From positions 136,738,501 to 136,802,500 of the forward strand of contig CM075651.1 of assembly GCA_037953625.1 (NCBI GenBank): a DNA stretch of 64,000 nt. The letters are read 5' to 3'. Shown piece after piece: positions 34,782 to 47,900 of the stretch; position 1 is the first letter of the stretch, and every line of letters begins with the position of its first letter. The translations under genes were made by a program, and so were the position numbers. The stretch is from Crotalaria pallida. Its lineage: Eukaryota > Streptophyta > Magnoliopsida > Fabales > Fabaceae. The notes beneath the pieces are model-generated. The model did no database searches, had not been told where the DNA came from, and was given only the letters and a program-made list of their open reading frames with translations.

Positions 34782-34981
34782 TTCCGACACAGGGGTGTCG
34801 GAATTTTTTAAAAAAAAAATTAACAAATTTTTCCGACATACACATGTCGGAATATTTTCCAGTAGCGTAAAAAAAATGGCTCTCTGGTTAATTCCGACGA
34901 AATAGTGTCGGAAAATAAAAATTCCGACACATGGTTCTCGGAAGTTTTTTAACAAATTTTTCCGACATACCCGTGTCAGAA
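34782..34981. repeat. Cluster of five TTCCGACA...TGTCGGAA hairpins
   Basis: Five inverted repeats with arms of about 7-9 bp built on TTCCGAC/GTCGGAA lie within 200 bp, two with perfect 9-bp arms (TTCCGACAC/GTGTCGGAA; TTCCGACAT/ATGTCGGAA). Such arrays are typical of subterminal regions of CACTA (En/Spm) transposons. No transposase frame is nearby. Confidence 0.65.
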
Positions 34982-37110
34982 TTTTTCCAGTAACATAAAA
35001 AAAACGCACATTAAACAGAAGTTACCTTCAATAAGGAGCAGAGAAAGACCACTAGATCTCCTTTACACGGATGAAGATGGGTAAAGCTTCTGGATTTCAA
35101 TGACTTTTTGCTTTAGAGAATGTCAGGGAGAGAGGAATTTGTTATGTGGAACAATGTATAGAAGGTGGAAAGGTGGTGGGATTTGGGGTTTTCTTAGGGT
35201 AAAATGTGGAAAGGTGGTGGGGTTTGGGGTTTCTTTTTTTTTTTTAATGTTGAAGGACATAATGGATATTCCCCAATTAAAATGGGGTTTGGGGGATAAT
35301 AATGGAGTTTGTAGACTAACTCCCTGTCATGTTTAAAGAATTCTACTGTATATATTTATTGTGCTAAATGTCAAGGTCCACGAGATTGTGTTTTGATGGG
35401 CACACATCATTCTTTTTTTTTTTTTGAATACACATCATTCTTTTTTTTTTTAATACACATCATTCTTTTTTATATGTTATAATATATATATATATATATA
35501 TATATAGTAAGTTATCGATTATTCATTATTATATTCTTTAAAGATTTTAGAAACTTTTATTTTTTTAATTGTTAAATAATTATTTTTACTTGCATCATAA
35601 ATTTAAAAAGTAATGATTTTTTTTATTTAAACACATGATAATTTAGTGAAATTAGATTTTATGCTTTTTTTTAATAATTATAAAAAGAAACTTATAGCAT
35701 CGATAATTAGAAAAATATAATATGAGAAAAGTGATATTTCAGTTGGAACAAATTAAATTAGCCTAGTATTGTAGACAAAAATATCCTTATGTATTTGAAG
35801 AAATATGCTAATTATATATACAAAAAAAAAAACTTATAGCATGGATTATTATATTTTTCTAAAATTATTTTTTAATGTAGATTTAATAATCCAATATAAT
35901 GAAAATTAAAAAATAAATTATACTACCTTGATATAGGTAAATTATTTTATATACACCCTTAAAGGTCATGATAATCTTAGTTACTTAATTTATATTCCCA
36001 ATGTTAGAGATATTTCAATAAAAAATTAATTGATTTACACCCTCGGAAATTGATATGTCAGAGATAATTTAGTAAAATTAGAATTTATGTTTTTAAAAAT
36101 AAATAATTTCTAAAAATTATAGCATAGATGATAATTAATAAAAACTAATATATAGATTTAATAATTTTATTGACCTTTAAAAAACCTTTTAATTTACATA
36201 TAATTAACAAACCTAATGTAATTGATAATTTGATATTAAAAAAATGTGCTATTTCATTTTCAATTGTATATGAGTTAGTTAGAGTCATGAGAGTACAATT
36301 TACATCTATTAAATTTTATTTTACCGATCTTTAGATAATCTTTTAATTTGCATATAATTTAATGGTTTAATGTAATTGTTATTCAAAAATTGCTCACAAT
36401 TTGAACATATTCATGGTGTGTTGTGCTTATGCCTATTATAAAAGAGTGTTTTGAATTTTTTTTAAAGGTGCTTTATTATTGTTTTGGAATTTATTTTCTT
36501 GAAACAATATTTAGTAGTATTATTGCGAAAGAGTGTTTTAAAGGGTTAAGGGTTTGTTTGATAAAACTTTTTATTGGTTCAAAAGACACATCTTTTCAAG
36601 ATTTTTTAATATTTTTTTAAATAATGGATACAATTGACACGTGGTATATATGATAAGTTCCTATTTTCTAAACTTTTTCTGTTGGAACTTTGTTTTATGA
36701 GGAACTTTCTAAATTCAACATTATTTAGTCTCTAAAATTTATTGTAGGTTTTGACAAAATTGTTTGGTGGCATCAGAAGATAGAAGGAAATTGTGGTATA
36801 TACCAAAAGACCCTAGGCCAAAGTTCTTACCAAAAGACTTTAGCAATAGGAAATTTCCTACACAATGCCGCCAAACGTTAACTTCAATTGGAAACTTCCT
36901 ATTTGTTTGCCTTTGATCTGCCCTGATTTCTTATTATATAGACTTTTCACCTAGACTTTTCTAATTGAAAGAGTTTAACAATATTGATAAGGAAATGATA
37001 CGTTCTCTTAAAATTCAGGCATGGCAATCTTTATAAAAAACACACATACATTACATGTGCAATAGAGTGCCGAAAAATAAAATAAATAAAGGAACAATCA
37101 CAATTTTAAA
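34982..37110. other. AT-rich intergenic DNA
   Basis: It holds a threefold repeat of ACACATCATTC plus T-runs (35400-35470), a TA microsatellite (about 35483-35506) and otherwise AT-rich sequence. No gene is recognised. Confidence 0.5.
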
Positions 37111-37474
37111 AGACTTAAATATGATTTTGGTTTTTTAAATTGTAGTTCATTTTGAAATTCACCCCTACAAAAAAATTTCTTTGTTTTTGGTCCCTACATT
37201 TCTATATCATTTCTATTTTGGTTCCTGATATTAATTTTGATTGAAAAATACTTTCATGTCTTAACGGATGTTATGTTCGTAATGTCACGTCAATGAGATG
37301 TGACAACGCAGAATTAAATAAATAAAATCTAATTTTTAGGGTCTATATACAAATTTTTTTTTTTGAGGAACTAAAATAAAAACAACCTAATTTTCAAGGA
37401 CTAAAAGTAAAATTCCCTTTGTGAGATACTAAAAACAAATAAACTTAATTTTGAGGGACTAAAAAAAACATCAT
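37111..37474. mobile_element. Possible MULE-type inverted-repeat element
   Basis: AGACTTAAATATGATTTTGG at the left and TTGAGGGACTAAAAAAAACA at the right recall the TTTAAG/GGTCC-type ends of short Mutator-like elements. The repeats are imperfect and no target-site repeat was found. Confidence 0.3.
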
Positions 37475-38763
37475 TTCCGATCCTTTTACTTTCATTATCA
37501 CTTACACAAACTTCTTCCTGCTTTAATAATATGGTCATTTAATCATACCATTACATCATGCATATGGCTGTTTGAGTATTGGTGGGCATGATAATCATGA
37601 ACGCCAATTGACCTGGTTAGAGATTCATGATGTTTATTAGCGAACGTTGAACACGTTGGCCGTGTAACAAAAAAGGGTCTTGATGCAACAGTTACTAGTA
37701 AAAATGAGGTGACGGTTCGATGATTTTGTTTTTTCAATGACTTTGGACGTGGAGTTATAATTTGCAGTGACTGGGGTAAGCAATAAAGATGGTGGTACAT
37801 ATACAGATGGTCATGCAAAAAAGAAAGTGTTAAATGAGAAAATATGAGACATGTGGTATGTTTTTATATTTTTAATTTCAATAATAAAATAGAATTTTGA
37901 ATTTAATCCCTCTAAGGACCTTTGATTTTAATCCCTGAAAAAGAAAATTTTGCTTTTAGACCTTCAAAATTAATTAAGTTTTCTTGATTTCAGTCCATGT
38001 AGTCACGTGTCCTTGACGTGTCACTTGTGATGTGGTCTCTGTTAGCCAATATAATATCAGAATTTTTCATCCAAAGTTAATGTCAAAGACCAAAACTAAA
38101 ATGACACGTGTAGAAATCAAAATTATAGAAAATTTTTTGCAAGGATGAAATTCAAAATCACATATGTTTATATGGACCAAAAGCTCTATCACGTATTCAC
38201 ATAAAAATAATGTTTCTTATATTCACAACATATCAAACACCTATTATATAATTTCGAGACCAAATGCTGAATTCAGAGAGCTCCTCATGAAACGGAGTTC
38301 TCACAATAAAAGTTAGGAAAATGGAACGTATGAGATATGTCAAGTGTCAACGACATTCATTATTTAAAAAAATAAAAAATTCTTGAAAAGATAGATATGT
38401 CTTATGGACTAACCCCTTTCATAATAGTTTTAAAAAAATAAAAATTCATGAAAAGATATGTCTTATGGACTAACACTCTTTCATAATAGTTTTAAAAAAA
38501 AAAGTAAAAAATTCATGAAAAGATATGTCTTATGACTAATACCCTTTCATAATAGTGTTTCTAAATATAATTTAAAAAATAAATTCTAAAACAATACTAA
38601 TGCACCTGTACAAAATAATAAATTCTTGAAAAGTTATGTCTTATGAATTAATTAACACCATTTCACAATAGTGTTATTAAATACATTTAAAATAAATAAA
38701 TTCTAAAGTAATACTGATGCACCTGTTAAAAAAATTCTGAAACACACTTTCATAATAATACTA

Positions 38764-39292
38764 AGGTTTATTTAAGTTTTTAGTCCCCGAACTTATGTGC
38801 TCTTTTGGAATTGGTCCTTGATCTTTTTTTTCGTTGTTTTGGTCCCTAAACTTTTTCAATTTTTGGAAAAGGACCCTGTTGTTGCTTAAGTGATGATATG
38901 ACCAATGAAATGTCACGTCACTTGTCCGACATCGAAGAATGAAGTGCTATGTAGCCTTTTGTAACACCACATGATTTTTTTTTATTAATTTTTTTTTTCA
39001 AAATTATTAAAGGATTTTATTTTCTTTTTTTAAAAAATACAAATTTTAATTATTTTTAATAAATTTGAATTTTTTTTAATCTTTAAAATTCACGTGGCAT
39101 CATCTAGTATGTTATCTATCGATACTGCGAAAGTTATGTAGCATTTCATCGGTCATATCATCACTTAAGCAACAACAAGGTTATTTTCCAAAAATTGAAA
39201 AAGTTTAGGGACCCAAAACAACAAAAAAAAAAAAGATCAAGGACTAATTTCAAAAGAGCACCTAAGTTTAGGGACTAAAAACTTAAATAAGC
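38764..39292. mobile_element. MULE-like non-autonomous element with long terminal inverted repeats
   Basis: Arms of about 170 bp are inverted copies (left TTATTTAAGTTTTTAGTCCC, right GGGACTAAAAACTTAAATAA), separated by AT-rich DNA. Nine-base target-site repeats ATAATACTA flank it (38755-38763 and 39293-39301). The paralogous stretch at about 40222-40238 reads TCATAATAATACTAATG without the insert, confirming both ends. No transposase is encoded. Confidence 0.88.
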
Positions 39293-40660
39293 ATAATACT
39301 AATGTATTTAAGACTCTCTATATAGTCAAACTTTATATTATATTTTTGAATCCAAACTTTGCAATCTGAAAGCTCCACACGAAACGGAACTTTCACAGGA
39401 AAAGTTAAGAAAATAAAAAACAATGAAACATGTCACATGTCTTAAAAATATTTAAAATTTAAAAAAAAATTAATGTAACCGTGAAATGTTTTACTCTATA
39501 ATTCGGTACATATTTAGGAGTGGAATGTTTTGCTCTATAATTCGGTTTTTTAAGTATAAGTTGTAACAACGCAATTGAAATGATACATTGTATCAAGTTT
39601 CAACCAATGAATCTAATTTGGTACAGTTTCAAAGAAATGGTGTATTGTTTCCTGAATATTATTAAATTACATATTATATATAATATATTATATTAAATTT
39701 TATTTTTAAAATTATAAAAAAATATCACAAGTGGTATATATGTCGTTTCAACAATAAAGTGGTTTTCACAGAACGAAAAAGTTAAGAAAATAAAAAATAA
39801 TGAAACATGTCACGTGTCTTGAAAACTCCTTATGAAACGGAGTTCTCACAATAAAAGTTAGGAAAATGGGAACATATGAGATATGTCACGTGTCAACAAC
39901 ATTCATTATTTAAAAAAATAAAAAATTCTTGAAAAGATATATTTTATGGACTAACACCCTTTCATAATAGTTTTAAAAAATAAAAAATTCATGAAAATAT
40001 ATGTCTTATAACTAACACCATTTCATAATATTGTTTCTAAATATAATTTAAAAAAATAAATTCTGAAACAATACTAATGCACCTGTACAAAATAATAAAT
40101 TCTTGACAAGTTATGTCTTATGAACTAACACCATTTCACAATAGTATTATTAAATACATTTTTAAAAAAATAAATTCTAAAGTAATACTAATGCGCCTGT
40201 TAAAAAAATTTTGAAACACCCTTTCATAATAATACTAATGTATTTTAACAATTTAAGACTTTATATATAGTAAAACTCTATATTATATTTTTGAATCCAA
40301 ATTTTACAATTAGAAAGATCCTCACGAAACGGAACTTTCAGAGGAAAAGTTAAGAAACTAAAAAACAATGAAACATGTCACGTGTCTTGAAAATATTTAA
40401 AATTAAAAAAAAATGTTACAGTACAATGTTTTACTCTATAATTCGGTACAGATTTATGGGTGCAATGTTTTGTTCTATAATTCAGTTTTTTAAGTATAAG
40501 TTGTAACAATGCAATTGAAATGATAAATTGTTTCAAGTTTCAACCAATGAATCTAATTAGATACAGGTTCAAGTAAATGGTGCACTGTTTCCTGAATATT
40601 ATTAAAATAAATATTATATTATATTAAATTTATATTTTTAAAATTAAAAAAATATCACAA

Positions 40661-42820
40661 TGTTGAATCAAAAAGATTTTGATGAAGACAAATAGCTCGG
40701 TTCTCAGCCAAGGCTTTGATGAAGTCAATTGAATCAACGTATGCTATGAAGCTCGGCAAATGAACCAGTTCCGTGTGTTGATTTCGGTCTTTGATTAATC
40801 AGCTCGGCACATGCTCGGCTACCTGTAGCAAGTCAGCGGTTCAGGTTCAAGCTCGGAATATGCTAAGACATAAGTATCGAGTCAAGATCAAGAACAAGCT
40901 TGACAGTTGCTCAGGTGCAAGTTCGAAAGACGTTCTGAAGTTGCTCAGTAGAATATGTAGCACAAGCCAATATATCAAGGTCAAACAAAAGCTCAGTTCG
41001 GAAGATGCTCAGAAGATGTTCGGAACATGCAAGCTCAGATACAAGCTTTAAGATGATCAGCTCGGCCTTCGTCAAGTCCGATGTTGAGCTCGTCCTCCGA
41101 GTAAAATCGTAAAGTTTCAACTTATCAAAAGTTTTGTCGAACGAATAACATGTTATATCATCAGCTCGGCCAAACAATCAGCTCGGCCTTTGGTGCAGTC
41201 AAGTCAAAATCTTAATTAATCAGCTCGACTGAAGTTGAGCTCGACCTAAGCTCAGTTGACAAAGTTGAACTCAAGATCAATATAAAGCTCGGCCAGAGCT
41301 CGGCTCAGAGTCAAACTCAAGATGAAATCGAGAAGCTCGGCCATAGCTCGGAAGTAGGTCAAGCTCAAGCTCAGCTCAGAGTCAAACTTAAGATAAGATG
41401 CAAAGCTCGGCCAAAGCTCGGACGTTAAGGTCACTCAAGCTAGTTTACATTGCTCGGCCAAAGCGCGAATTTCAAGGGTCAACTTGAGATAGAGTATAAA
41501 GCTCGGCTAGAGCTCGGATCTCAATCAATTCAGTACAAGCTTAAGTGAGAAGCTCGGCCAAAGCTCGGATCCTTGCTGCAGAAGTAAGATTAGATCATTT
41601 TCAGTGCAAGCATCATCAAGCTCAGATCTTCAGCCCGGTTCAAGCTCGTTTCTGTCTTAGCTCTCTGTTGCATAAAGAAATCAAGTTCCCTAGCTCGAAC
41701 ATATGACAAGCTCGGATACTATTCATCGTCGTCAACATTCAGTTGTCTTCGACACCGTCAAAACTTGAATTTCAAATTTGAAAAAGGGATTGCATTCAGA
41801 AAGGACAATACGTGTCTCCGTGCATTGCTGTAAATTAGAAGGATTTGGAATCATTCTTTGGAAAGGACATATGTGGACTGTAACGTTGCAATAAAATGGA
41901 TAATATCTGGATTATCCGTTGCAAGGACAGTGTGTCACAAAAATATCTTTCCTCTTGTTGGGTGCTGAGATCAGTATAAAAGCACTAGTTATTCCTCCAC
42001 TTGAAGGTGCTGAAAACATATACGAAGAACAAGAGAAAACAAGACACAACAATCACAACATTTTCTTAGAACACAGAGAAACAAAACTTTCACAACCCAG
42101 TTTCAATCTTCTCTGTGAAATCCCTTTCTTTAATCAATTACTCATCAAATACACAAACTTTCAAAATCATACTCTGTTGAGTTTTCGAGTTGGAGCCATA
42201 CTCTTCATTCATCTTTGTAACTGTGTTGGAACGAAGTTGTTCTTGAAGGTTTCAAGAAGTTTCGGTGTTGTAAAGTGCTGAAGAGGTTCTTCAGCCATCA
42301 ATTTATTTGGGGTAGAGTTCAAACGCTTGGTACACTCTTGAAGGGATAGGTTTAGAGGGGTTCTCTTGTAAATCTTGTGTAACCATTTAAATTGATTTTG
42401 AGTAAAAGCTCCCTAAAGGTTTTAGGGGGGACTGGACGTAGCTCTCAAGTGGGTGAGAGTGAACCAGTATAAAATTTCTCGTGTCTTGTTCTTTACTGCT
42501 TTCTGCATTTTGTTATGTGTTGCATTTGTTATTTTCGAGCATCTTAGTAGGAAAAACCGACCTCTGCTCGTTAATTTGTGCTCGCTATATTCACGCTACA
42601 AAAAACGGTTTCTGTGTGTAGTAGCTCGGATAATCTATTGCTCAGCTTAGACAATAGATTGTCAGCATCTGCTCGGCAAAAACTCGGCAATTTTCTTAAA
42701 ACCAGCAAGCATAAATTAACAACTTTCAATTAATCCGAAAAATTGATACTAGTGTTTCAAACTACTATTCACCCCCCCCCCCCTCTAGTGGATTGTTAAG
42801 CTGCTTGTTGGTTTCCAACA
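40661..42820 (+). mobile_element. 2.16-kb solo LTR, copia SIRE/Maximus-like
   Basis: The LTR starts TGTTGAATC and ends TTTCCAACA. TTCACCCCC...CTCTAGTG close to the 3' end is characteristic of SIRE/Maximus LTRs. Perfect 5-bp repeats CACAA flank it (40656-40660, 42821-42825). The paralogous site near 39727 reads ATATCACAAGTGGTAT uninterrupted. A TATA box AGTATAAAAG (41973-41982) marks the LTR promoter. The first half contains some 20 copies of AGCTCGG. No internal region is present, so it is a solo LTR. Frames inside are not genes. Confidence 0.9.
41973..41982 (+). promoter_or_regulatory. TATA box of the copia solo LTR
   Basis: AGTATAAAAG lies about two-thirds into the LTR and is followed by an A/C-rich leader, as expected for the U3/R boundary. 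It could drive read-through transcription to the right, toward 43 kb. Confidence 0.6.
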
Positions 42821-42825
42821 CACAA

Positions 42826-43948
42826 GTGGTATGTTGTTTCAACAGTAAAGTGGTACATTGCACTAACTTGACACTTTTTTAAATGGAGATGGTATGGTTT
42901 TTTAATAATGATGTGGTACATTCCACTAACTTGGTACCTTTTGAAATGGTACAAATAAATAAATATATGGATATCATTTTTATTTATTTATTGCTTCAAT
43001 TGGTATCTCAGTATGAATATTCCCCAAATTAAAGTGGACAAATTATATATTTTATTATAAACTCATAAGAATTCATGTTGTATTTAATTATTTTATTAAA
43101 ATATTGATTAAAGTTTATATAAGTTTCCATATGCTCTAATTAATTAAAAATAAAAATCAATATCAATTACTACTCATATTTTTTTATTCTTCCAAAATCT
43201 AAATTATAATTATTATATCAAACTCTATTGTATATTTGTGAGTCCAAACTCTGAAACCAGAGAGCTCCTCATGGAATGAAGCCCTCACAGACAAAGTTGA
43301 GATAATGGAGGATAATTATATATGCCACATGTCCTTATTTATTTTAAATTAAAAATAAAAATTAATTTTGAAAAGATGCATCTGCTGATTTGAAATCAAA
43401 AGATACACCTGGTATTAAGAGTGTTTTTGGGATACCGATAATTCCGCAAGGAATACAAACAAAAAAAAAATACACCCGCTGAATTCAATTGGAAGGGATG
43501 GATAGTTTGAGTATGACCTGTTGAATTCAAATAAAAAAATACACATGTTGAATTAAAATTAAAAAAAATACAAATTCTGATTCAGTGGTAAGGACTAAAT
43601 TTAAATGAATTTACTATTAAGGAAGTATTTCCTCTGTCCTACTAAAAAAACGTAACAGTGCTTCAACTGGTACAAGTTCAATGTTTCATTCCATAATTCA
43701 TTATAATGACCTCTACTGAAATAGCAAGAACATCAAACTTTATTATATATTTCTGAACCCAAATTTTGTTACCAGGATACTTCTCATACAATGAGACTCC
43801 CACATGAAAAGTTAAAAAAAAATAAAAGACAAGCAAGCGTGTCATTTGTCCTAAAAATTTTCAAATTAAAAAAAAAATATCAATGCAAAGGTGCACTGTT
43901 TCAATGGTGAATATTTAAAAAAATAATAAAAAATAAAAATGTATCAGT
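42826..43948. repeat. Helitron-like complex between the two LTR insertions
   Basis: This continues the repeat family seen at 39730-40660 and contains two further copies of the TCAAACTYTATT...GAGCTCCTCATG-like segment (about 43223 and 43733). The part near 43070-43210 matches the right end of the window (63815-64000). No coding potential. Confidence 0.6.
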
Positions 43949-43953
43949 GCAAT

Positions 43954-44903
43954 TGCACCATTTTCCCCCTCAATTTTGAAGTTTGGGCCTGGCCCAAAAA
44001 GCCCAACCCAGCAGGCAGCCACACGCGCGGAGACACGTGGCGCAGAATAGCTGGAATCACGGACCTCGAGCAACGTCGCAGTAATGGCGACGCTTCGTTA
44101 GGTATGATTTCTGACACGTGTCAGATCTGGAAAGGGCATGCGTCATTTCGGAGCAGGTGAAAGGACAGCTTTCAAACCTGCTCCGTCACAGTGAAAGGAC
44201 GTCAGAGACAGCGGGATCCAACTCTCGACAGCTTATCGTCCGAACTCCCTAGAACCTCGGAACAAGGCTTGAATGGCCTTGACCGAGCTGGGGGGCTTAT
44301 GTAATGGACTTAGGAAAAGAACCTGAACCAAGACCTCGGAGCAAGGCTCAAATAGCCTTGACCGAGCTGGGGGGCTTATGTGGTGGACTCGGCCTAGCCG
44401 AGCTCCCCATAGCCCTCACTTAGGACCTAAGGACCCCTCAGGAGGCCCTCTGTATGCTTGGCCGAGCTCAAAGCTCAACGACCGAACAGACATCAGACAC
44501 GGGCCGATCTCAGGCTCCTACCAAGGTCCGACATCCACGTCCGACACCTCCCAAAGTCCGATACCTCCCAGAGTCCGATACCAAGGACAGGATGACGTGT
44601 CTCACCTTATCCACAAGGACAGCTCACCCACTCATAGCTCAGTACAGGCTGGCCCTACTTGGGCCTTAAGCAAGCCCATTAGGGCAACCAGCTCCCCTCA
44701 TAAGTAGCTCCGTACTACATGGGGCTCAGGTACGTCCTCTAACCCTAATTGTCATCCTCACACACCAGTGATTAGGGTTACTTCTTGGCTCTCTACCCTG
44801 CCATTAGAGGACTCCCATAAACATCACAGATTAACCCTAGACAGAGGTTTCCTTAAGGTCTTCTTCCCTAACCTTGGGGGACCTCACAGTCTAGGACACC
44901 ACA
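43954..44903 (+). mobile_element. 5' terminal repeat (950 bp) of Tat Ty3/gypsy element
   Basis: It runs from TGCACC at 43954 to ACCACA at 44903 and matches 53847-54831. Target-site repeats GCAAT flank the whole element (43949-43953, 54832-54836). The related left element begins its LTR at the equivalent of 44379 (TGTGGTGGACTCGG), so about 425 bp here is extra. The TATA position reads CATAAGTAG, changed from CTATAAGTAG in the 3' copy. Roughly 15 substitutions separate the two terminal repeats. Confidence 0.88.
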
Positions 44904-44920
44904 TTGGCGTCGTCTGTGGG
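44904..44920 (+). other. Primer-binding site of the Tat element
   Basis: TTGGCGTCGTCTGTGGG directly follows the LTR end ACCACA. It differs from the left element's PBS at the sixth base after TTGGC (GTC for GCC). Confidence 0.75.
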
Positions 44921-44956
44921 AAAAGAAAAACTTCATTCCCACCCAAAGATTCTACC

Positions 44957-47900
44957 ATGTCTGAGATACAACCAGGTCAAAGAAGGAGGAGGGGGCGTCC
45001 AAGGAGGGTGCCATCAACTGAGGACTTGCACTTACACCTTGAAGCCAACAGGGCAGCAAGGTCCCCACAACCACCCCCTCCACCACCACCACCAGGGTAC
45101 CTCGGACCCAGCAACATACCCAGGTATAATGGGTTGACAGATCCCCAAGAACATGTGCTCTCTTACGAGGGAGCTGTGAACTTCTATGGTGGTGGAGATC
45201 GGCTCAAGTGCCGAGCTTTCTCCATGACCCTACAAGCTCCAGTTCTCCGATGGTATTCATTATTACCTAAGAATTCCAATAACAGTTGGGCAGAGATGAA
45301 GCGGGCATTTCTCAACAGGTACACTGCTAGCTGTGTGCAACCAAGATCGGACCACACTCTAGCAACAGTAACACAAAAATCAGATGAATCGCTACGCGCT
45401 TACCTACACAGGTTTCACAATGAGTCCAGCTCGGTCCCCAACTTATCTCCCGAGGTGGCCGTCCTCCTCTTGACTCAAGGTCTGGCTGAGGGAGGGTTCA
45501 AGGACTCGCTGATAGGAAAGCCACCAAGAAATATGGCCGAGCTCAGGCAAAGATCCAACAAGTATATCAACCTGGAGGAATTTAACAAAGGCCAAACAAG
45601 TAGGATGGAGAATGTTCAAGCTACTCCACAGAGTGCCCTTCCTCGAGGTCGCCCTCGAGGGAACAGAGACGACAGAGGTGGAAAGACGGACCAAGGCGAC
45701 CGACGACGCCCCCATGTCGAGGACCGCTGACGTCCTTACATCACCAAGTATGATACTTACACCCCACTGACGGTTCCGAGGTCACAAGTATGGAGAGAAA
45801 CCATGCAGACCGATCTCAGAAACGTAACCAGGCCACCCTTCCTCAGAAACCAAAATAACATCAGAGACAAATCAAAGTACTGCAACTTCCACGATGGGTA
45901 TGGCCACCACACCGACCAGTGCACCTGGCTTCGAGATGTTATCGAAGACATGGTGAGAAGAGGAAAGTTGCAACAGTACGTACGAGAAGCTGTGGAGAGA
46001 AGAGGCCGAAGAAGATCTCGGAGCCCCAACCAGGATAAAGGAAAAGCAAAGGTTGATCCATCCCCAGAAAATAAAAATGAAGAGCCACAACGAGCGAATA
46101 TGGTTGTGGTGCAAGATTTGGATAAGTCACCGGAAAATTTCCGAGTTGAAACTATCTCGGGAGGTTTTGCCGGTGGTGGTGAAAAGAGATCAGAAAGAAA
46201 AAGGTATGTCAACCAAGTATTAGCTGTTCATCACAAACCCATCTACAAGAAACCATCTCGGAACATCCCCATCATCTTTTCCGATCAAGACATGGAGGAC
46301 ATCATCCCGGATCACAATGACCCAATGGTGATCACGACGTTGATAGACAATTTTGAAGTCGCCCGAGTTTGCATTGATCAAGGAAGCTCGGCCGACATTC
46401 TTTTTCTACACACTTTTCAAGCACTGAAGTTGAGGTCGTCCGACCTCGTCGATTTTGAAGGTAATCTTATCAGCTTCACGGGTGAGGCGATTCGCCCCCT
46501 AGGAGCCATCCACCTCCCGGTGACCTTAGGTAAACAGCCTTCGGCCCGTACGGAGATCATCAAGTTTTTGGTTGTCGATTCCGAGTCCCCCTACAATGTA
46601 ATACTAGGAAGAACTTGCCTACAAGCATTTGGGGCGGTGGTGTCAACAGTACATTTAGCCATGAAATTTGTCGGTTCTGACGACAAGGTCGTCACAGTCA
46701 AGGCCGATCAGACCAGGGCCCGACTCTGCTACAACGCAAGTCTACGGGAAGTTAAAAAGAAACAAGAAGAGCTTACTGGCTCGACATTGGCCAAAGGGAG
46801 AGTTCTGTTGGCAGAGCTGGATGTTCGGGCCGAGCAGGACGATCTTAGGCCTTCCCCTCAAGGGGAATGGTTCGCAATTCCCATTGATCCTTCTAACCCC
46901 AGCAAAACTGTTAAAGTGGGTGACGACCTCCCTTAGGAGATCCAGGGCGAGATCATCAACCTGTTACGAGCTATTTTGGATTTGTTTGCTTGGACCTCGG
47001 CCGATATGCCGGGAATTGATCTGAACTTTATCTGTCACAAGCTCAGCGTGGATCCAAAGGCAAGGCCGGTAGCACAAAAGATGAGACGAGTTGGGGCAGA
47101 GAAGGCAAAAGTTATTCAGGAAAAGGTTTCCGAGTTGCTGGAAGCGGGTTTTGTCAAAGAGGTGCCATACGCGGAATGAGTTGCAAACACTGTTTTGGTT
47201 AAAAAGGCAAACGGAAGTTGGAGGATGTGTGTAGATTACACCGACCTCAACAAAGCCTGCCCCAAGGATCAGTACCCACTGCCGATTATTGACCAGCTCG
47301 TCGATAGTTCGGCAGGGTACCAGCTGTTGTCGTTTACTGACGCCTACTCGGGATACAATCAGATCCCTATGTATCCCCCAGATCAAGATAAAACCACATT
47401 CACGACTGAAAAGGCAACTTATTGCTACACTGTCATGCCTTTCGGTCTGAAAAATGCTGGCGCAACCTATCAAAGAATGATGAACAAAGTTTTTGATGGA
47501 ATCATTGGTACCACCATGGAGGTCTATATTGACGAAGGAGAACCATGTCCGAGACCTGGCCTTGGTTCTTGAAAGGGTAAGAGCGCATAGGATGAGGCTG
47601 AACCCGGAAAAGTGCACCTTCAGAGTTCCCGCTGGTGCCTTCCTCGGCTTCATGCTGTCCGAAAGGGGAATTGAAGCAAACCCCGACAAGTGTCGAGCCA
47701 TATTAGAAATGAGGAGCCCTGCCGATCTCAGAGGAGTACAACAGTTAACAGGCAGGATAGCAGCACTGTCAAGGTTTCTCCCTCAGGCTGCAAAAAAGGC
47801 CTTACCCTGGTATCAACTGCTGAAAAAAGGTACAACTTTTCATTGGGATCAAAATTGTGAAACTTCTTTCCTGGCACTTAAGGAATGTCTCTCTTCTCCT

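Noticed and set aside
40791..42281. Frames inside the copia solo LTR
   Set aside because: They are made of AGCTCGG repeats and leader sequence; no protein family is recognisable.
44378..44707. Frame starting MWWTRPSR (also at 7-327 and 5651-5971 minus, 54271-54522)
   Set aside because: It appears in every LTR copy at the same place and changes length with repeat number; it is LTR sequence starting at the TGTGGTGGAC edge.
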